A DNA stretch of 64,000 bases from Tritrichomonas musculus (taxonomy: Eukaryota > Parabasalia > Tritrichomonadida > Tritrichomonadidae): NCBI GenBank assembly GCA_039105265.1, contig JAPFFF010000022.1, positions 1,984,001-2,048,000 on the forward strand, read 5' to 3'. A program made the position numbers and the translations under genes. Shown piece by piece: positions 60,330 through 64,000 of the stretch. Under the pieces are notes generated by a model. That model was not told the DNA's origin. It made no database searches and was given only the letters and a program-made list of their open reading frames with translations. How positions within the stretch are numbered: the first letter of the stretch is position 1; each line of letters begins with the position of its first letter.

Positions 60330-63300
60330 TTAGAATTGAACTTTACGTAAGAACTGTGGTAATGTGATTTGTTGGAAACACTTCGTCTTACGAAAACAGT
60401 TACAACCATCAGTGAGATCAAATGTGATTGATTCACCATTGTATAATCGTTCGTATAACTCTTCAACTGTGATATTCATTCGTTTACACTTATTGAGTAT
60501 ACACTGTCGACTAACTCCCTTCATACGTATGTGATAACCAGTGTTTCCGGTTTCATCTTCGAGTATATCGAGATATGATTTCTTACCGAGAGCGATCAAC
60601 TTTCGTGAATGAATATTACCGACAGCACCTGGAAATGAATCGAAATCACAATGAAACTGTGTCATCTGTTTACCGATCAAATCACGACCATACTTTTCTT
60701 TATAGATCTCAGCTAATCTATCAACATCACATTCTTTTAAGTGTAGCGAGTCAGTATCTTGATAGTATATATCGATTCCATGTTGTTCAGCTGTTGACAT
60801 CACTTGATTCATGATGTGTTTACTCCACGATAACACAGAAGCTCCAAACTGTGGAAGATTGAAGTGATTGTTGATTGGTTTGATCTTCTTAACGAAACAT
60901 TTAGTTGAATCATTGAATGATACTTCTTTGATGAAGTTATAGTTACGATAGATATATGATATAAGATTCTTCTTGTTGACGACTTTGATTTCATCATTCA
61001 TTGGTTTCAATATTGATTTGCCGTAGATGGAGTTCAACAACAGTTTAATCGTCTTCTCCAATGGATTATGTTCATTCTTATACTTCAATCTTAGATCGAA
61101 TAACGTTTTGATGAACTCATTGATCTTTTTGTTGAAACCTTCATCGAAATAGTATCCACGGATGAGTTCGTAATCAATATCATAGAATTCGATTAAATCC
61201 ATCAAGGTGATCTTATCAACGTAGTAATGATCGACTGTTTCATTACAGAAGATCTTCGAACCTTTGTCGTTATGTTTGAATACATGACCGAACTTATACG
61301 GACGATTGGACTTACACGATAATTTATTGATGTTGACTTCGATAAAGAATGTATCATAACTCATTAACTGTTCATGAGTACAATCATCTGGAATCACCTT
61401 TGGTTTACCTTTAGCGACTCCATCCATAATTGACATAGATGATGGATATAGACTAACAGCGTCGAAGTCTTGGATACGATCAACGATGTACTGTTTTTCG
61501 TTATTAGCTGTCATTGTACGACCACCACTGACACAACGTTGGATGAAGTTCTGTGGTTTACCACTCAATAGATAACATCCATCGAAACAACCATATATAC
61601 GAGCGAAATCATAACCAACAGCTGAGATAGATATGAATTGATGAATACCAATCCATGGTTTATCGGTTTTGGTGAACACTTCAGCTAAATCGTTATTGAA
61701 CTTCGTCATCCCATCCATCAACGTAATACAATCTTTGATACAATAGAACGTAGCGTACTTCATGATATCGATTGTTTTATTGGTTTCATCGTATGATTTA
61801 GCTAATTTAGCGTTTCGAATCAATTGGTCACGATCTTTTTCGAGTTCGTCAGTGGATTTCTTATCGATGTTTTCGTTAACGTATTGATTATAGAATTCAC
61901 TGAATGGAATAGTCTTTCGTTTGAGATTCTTTTCAGTATAGATTCGATAAGCGATTATCTCTTTATGAACCTTTAGATTGAACATGTCATCGAAATCACG
62001 TAATGGAGCTGGTATGATTGAATAGCTGTTACGGAATGTTAAGTGTTTATCACGAATCTTCTTCGTAACTGGTTGTTTCGTTTTCGGATCGGTAACATTG
62101 ATCCATTTATAATGGTCCATAACGACTTGTAATAGAGTTCCACTTCGTTGAGTCACCTGTGTCTCCCAATCTGGTTCATGGATGAAGAAATAAGCGTCGT
62201 ATTTCAGATTGTGGAAGTACGTTAACGAATTACTTTTGAGTGACATCAAGAACGTTGACGTGAGTTTAGATCCAGTGAATGGTACAACATGTTTGTCATC
62301 ACAGAGACAAATCAGATATGGTCGATGTGGAGATACAGTTACATCAGTTTCGTAATCAGCGTAATAGATATGAGACCATTCAGTTATCTTCTTAGTGTCA
62401 GCCGATTCAAGTCTACAACATGATTCTTCATCATAACTGAGACTAACGTAGTCATTCAAATGATTATCGAACTCACATGTATCGAGTATACCCTGTTCAC
62501 ATTGATTGATCTCTCTGAAACATCCATGTTCGAACATAGTTTTAATAACTGTGGTGAGTTCAGTTCCAGTCCAATCATCTGGTTTATATTTTGGAGTATC
62601 ATCATCATCTTTGATATCACGAATACGAAATCGTTGTTGAATGTTCATATTTGGATATAACATATCAATCTCATCATGATATTTAATATAAAACTTCGTT
62701 ATCGGTATCATCTCTTTCATATCGATCATGTAATGTTCTTTATATAACAATAATTGAATCTTTCGATCAGCTATGACTTTCGGATTCTTACGAGTATCAA
62801 CACTGAGTTGTTTCTGATGTCGTGAATCTCTCTTATCATCAAATTTGTATACAACGAAGTGACACTTCATTTGAATAGCTATTTCCAATATCTTCTTGTT
62901 TGATATCGATCGAGTTAACATTATTGAACGAAGTTTATGAAGTTCGTCATCATTGAACACACCTGATTGAACACAAGCGTATACGAAACAGTTATCACGA
63001 TAGTTATTCTTGTTAATGGTGTTGAATATTTGATATCTAGTCAAGTCCAAACCATTGATTAGGTTGATGAATGGGAAGAATCCACCATCTGAAGCGTCAC
63101 GAAAGTCATCAACTGATTCAACTACTACTTCTTCACCATCAACCTTTTCGATGAACTCAGTCTTTCCAGTCTCTTCATTCTTCTTCTTTTCGATGAAATT
63201 CACAACGAATCTAACTGGTATGTAATCCCAACCGACTAAATTTGGATCACAATCGGAAGAGTATTCTTCTACAGTGATTTCACCGAGGATACATCGGATC

Positions 63301-63986
63301 ATGGTTTCGAGATCGGACTCTTTATTTAATGGAAACACTCTACCGTGTCCATCCATATCGAAACCTAATACATAAGGTCTCCATTTAGATGATTTCATCT
63401 TACGAATATGTCGTAACACTTGAACGAAAGCGTATTGTTTCTCACTATCATCATTGATATCGATTTCAAATGTTTCATGATTCTTAACAGCGATCATCAT
63501 TCTCTTCATTTCGTTTTGATACTCATCTTTGTCATGAACATTCTCTTCATAACGGAGTCGTTCATCGGATTTGGTTGTCGTATATTCAGTATCGACATTC
63601 ATTAACGATTCGATGAATAGTTTAGATTCACTTGGTTTTGGAACTGAATAGAGTTCACTCATATTCATCAATGAACGTTCGAACATAGCTGTATCTTTCA
63701 ATGACTGTTTATACTGTTCATGACTTTGATGTTGTTTCTGTTGTTGATGTTTCATTGTCGACATTCGTTCGAATAGATCGTCATCAGACTGTTTCTGTTC
63801 ACGTTTGATTTCATTGAAACGATTAACGTAATCAGATACACGTACACCTCTAAAAGCGATATTCATCTGTTTGATACTCTTCTTCAATATAGGTTTCAAC
63901 TCTTTGATCTTGAGTGATCCATATCTATCAAACCCTGGTAATGATAGAATCTCAGATTTCGATAGTCTACTCAACAACTTCGTCAT
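60330..63986 (-). CDS. polB: Family B DNA polymerase with OTU-like N-terminal region (element D)
   Basis: 1218 residues. The N-terminal 300 are helical and Lys/Gln-rich. An OTU-like peptidase motif YRDNCFVYACVQSG is near 330 with a matching YKEHYMIDM His segment near 413. Exonuclease motifs: YYADYETDV (about 540), YFHNLKYDAYF (about 592), YCIKDC (about 747). Polymerase motifs: DAVSLYPSS (about 840), KLLLNSIYGKS (about 980), YYQDTDSLHL (about 1073). This is the layout of protein-primed Polinton polymerases. Unlike the B enzyme it has no N-terminal repeats and no HNH domain. The upstream end is 14 nt from the window edge. Confidence 0.86.
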   Translation of the reverse strand: MTKLLSRLSKSEILSLPGFDRYGSLKIKELKPILKKSIKQMNIAFRGVRVSDYVNRFNEIKREQKQSDDDLFERMSTMKHQQQKQHQSHEQYKQSLKDTAMFERSLMNMSELYSVPKPSESKLFIESLMNVDTEYTTTKSDERLRYEENVHDKDEYQNEMKRMMIAVKNHETFEIDINDDSEKQYAFVQVLRHIRKMKSSKWRPYVLGFDMDGHGRVFPLNKESDLETMIRCILGEITVEEYSSDCDPNLVGWDYIPVRFVVNFIEKKKNEETGKTEFIEKVDGEEVVVESVDDFRDASDGGFFPFINLINGLDLTRYQIFNTINKNNYRDNCFVYACVQSGVFNDDELHKLRSIMLTRSISNKKILEIAIQMKCHFVVYKFDDKRDSRHQKQLSVDTRKNPKVIADRKIQLLLYKEHYMIDMKEMIPITKFYIKYHDEIDMLYPNMNIQQRFRIRDIKDDDDTPKYKPDDWTGTELTTVIKTMFEHGCFREINQCEQGILDTCEFDNHLNDYVSLSYDEESCCRLESADTKKITEWSHIYYADYETDVTVSPHRPYLICLCDDKHVVPFTGSKLTSTFLMSLKSNSLTYFHNLKYDAYFFIHEPDWETQVTQRSGTLLQVVMDHYKWINVTDPKTKQPVTKKIRDKHLTFRNSYSIIPAPLRDFDDMFNLKVHKEIIAYRIYTEKNLKRKTIPFSEFYNQYVNENIDKKSTDELEKDRDQLIRNAKLAKSYDETNKTIDIMKYATFYCIKDCITLMDGMTKFNNDLAEVFTKTDKPWIGIHQFISISAVGYDFARIYGCFDGCYLLSGKPQNFIQRCVSGGRTMTANNEKQYIVDRIQDFDAVSLYPSSMSIMDGVAKGKPKVIPDDCTHEQLMSYDTFFIEVNINKLSCKSNRPYKFGHVFKHNDKGSKIFCNETVDHYYVDKITLMDLIEFYDIDYELIRGYYFDEGFNKKINEFIKTLFDLRLKYKNEHNPLEKTIKLLLNSIYGKSILKPMNDEIKVVNKKNLISYIYRNYNFIKEVSFNDSTKCFVKKIKPINNHFNLPQFGASVLSWSKHIMNQVMSTAEQHGIDIYYQDTDSLHLKECDVDRLAEIYKEKYGRDLIGKQMTQFHCDFDSFPGAVGNIHSRKLIALGKKSYLDILEDETGNTGYHIRMKGVSRQCILNKCKRMNITVEELYERLYNGESITFDLTDGCNCFRKTKCFQQITLPQFLRKVQF

Positions 63987-64000
63987 TTACGATAAATAAA

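Larger units (their letters stand above)
42553..64000 (+). mobile_element. Polinton/Maverick element D (family 2, right end outside window)
   Basis: It starts near 42553 with AGTAGTAATAC and a strong terminal hairpin, and runs out of the window just after the start of its polymerase gene. More than 21 kb are visible. Left to right it encodes a small protein, penton-like protein, integrase, ATPase, minor virion proteins, capsid, two small post-capsid proteins, giant fibre, a second penton-like candidate, a bZIP-like protein, an HNH endonuclease, two small proteins and polymerase B. Within the window it looks nearly whole. Confidence 0.82.

Overview
This window is a pile-up of Polinton/Maverick-type virus-like elements in a eukaryotic genome. 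Four element copies fill almost all of it. One short AT-rich island (about 40812-42552), with a single intron-less gene, looks like host DNA. The host is most likely a parabasalid protist of the Trichomonas kind: genes lack introns, intergenic spacers are tiny, the host DNA is AT-rich, and Mavericks are known to be extremely abundant in Trichomonas vaginalis. That assignment is inference.

Layout. Element A (1-8456) is a partial copy cut by the window edge. Element B (8487-31811, about 23.3 kb) is the same family as A, in the same orientation, and is bounded by 225-bp terminal inverted repeats (TIRs) that begin AG and end CT. Element C (31812-40811) is a partial, clearly broken copy of a second family. 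After the host island, element D (42553 to beyond the window end) is a much better preserved member of the second family, in the opposite orientation to C. B sits between A and C, so this looks like a nest of insertions.

Gene content. Both families carry the Polinton core: a protein-primed-type family B DNA polymerase with an OTU-like N-terminal region, a retroviral-type (rve) integrase, an FtsK/HerA-type packaging ATPase, a double-jelly-roll major capsid protein (MCP), small amphipathic minor virion proteins, and a conserved small gene just after the capsid gene. Both also encode very long fibre-like proteins whose stalks contain a repeated Y-A-x-K-x-D/E-L type motif like that of phage tail fibres. 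B adds a KilA-N protein, a protein with four tandem repeat domains, a protein with an FG-GAP-like calcium loop, and a polymerase with an embedded HNH zinc domain. D adds a bZIP-like protein, a stand-alone HNH endonuclease and two candidate minor capsid proteins. No adenain-like maturation protease was recognised in either family.

Non-coding signals. A TATTTTTG box lies 5-20 nt upstream of many start codons in both families. Short double-stem palindromes are scattered through B, A and C, some inside reading frames. Two tRNA-like sequences sharing a 12-bp palindromic head lie close to the polymerase genes of B and D. A and B are almost identical over the capsid block but much less so at the left, so the copies are mosaic. 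A and B look young, C older. A, B and C look broken to different degrees (B about three breaks, C about five or more). D looks nearly whole within the window.
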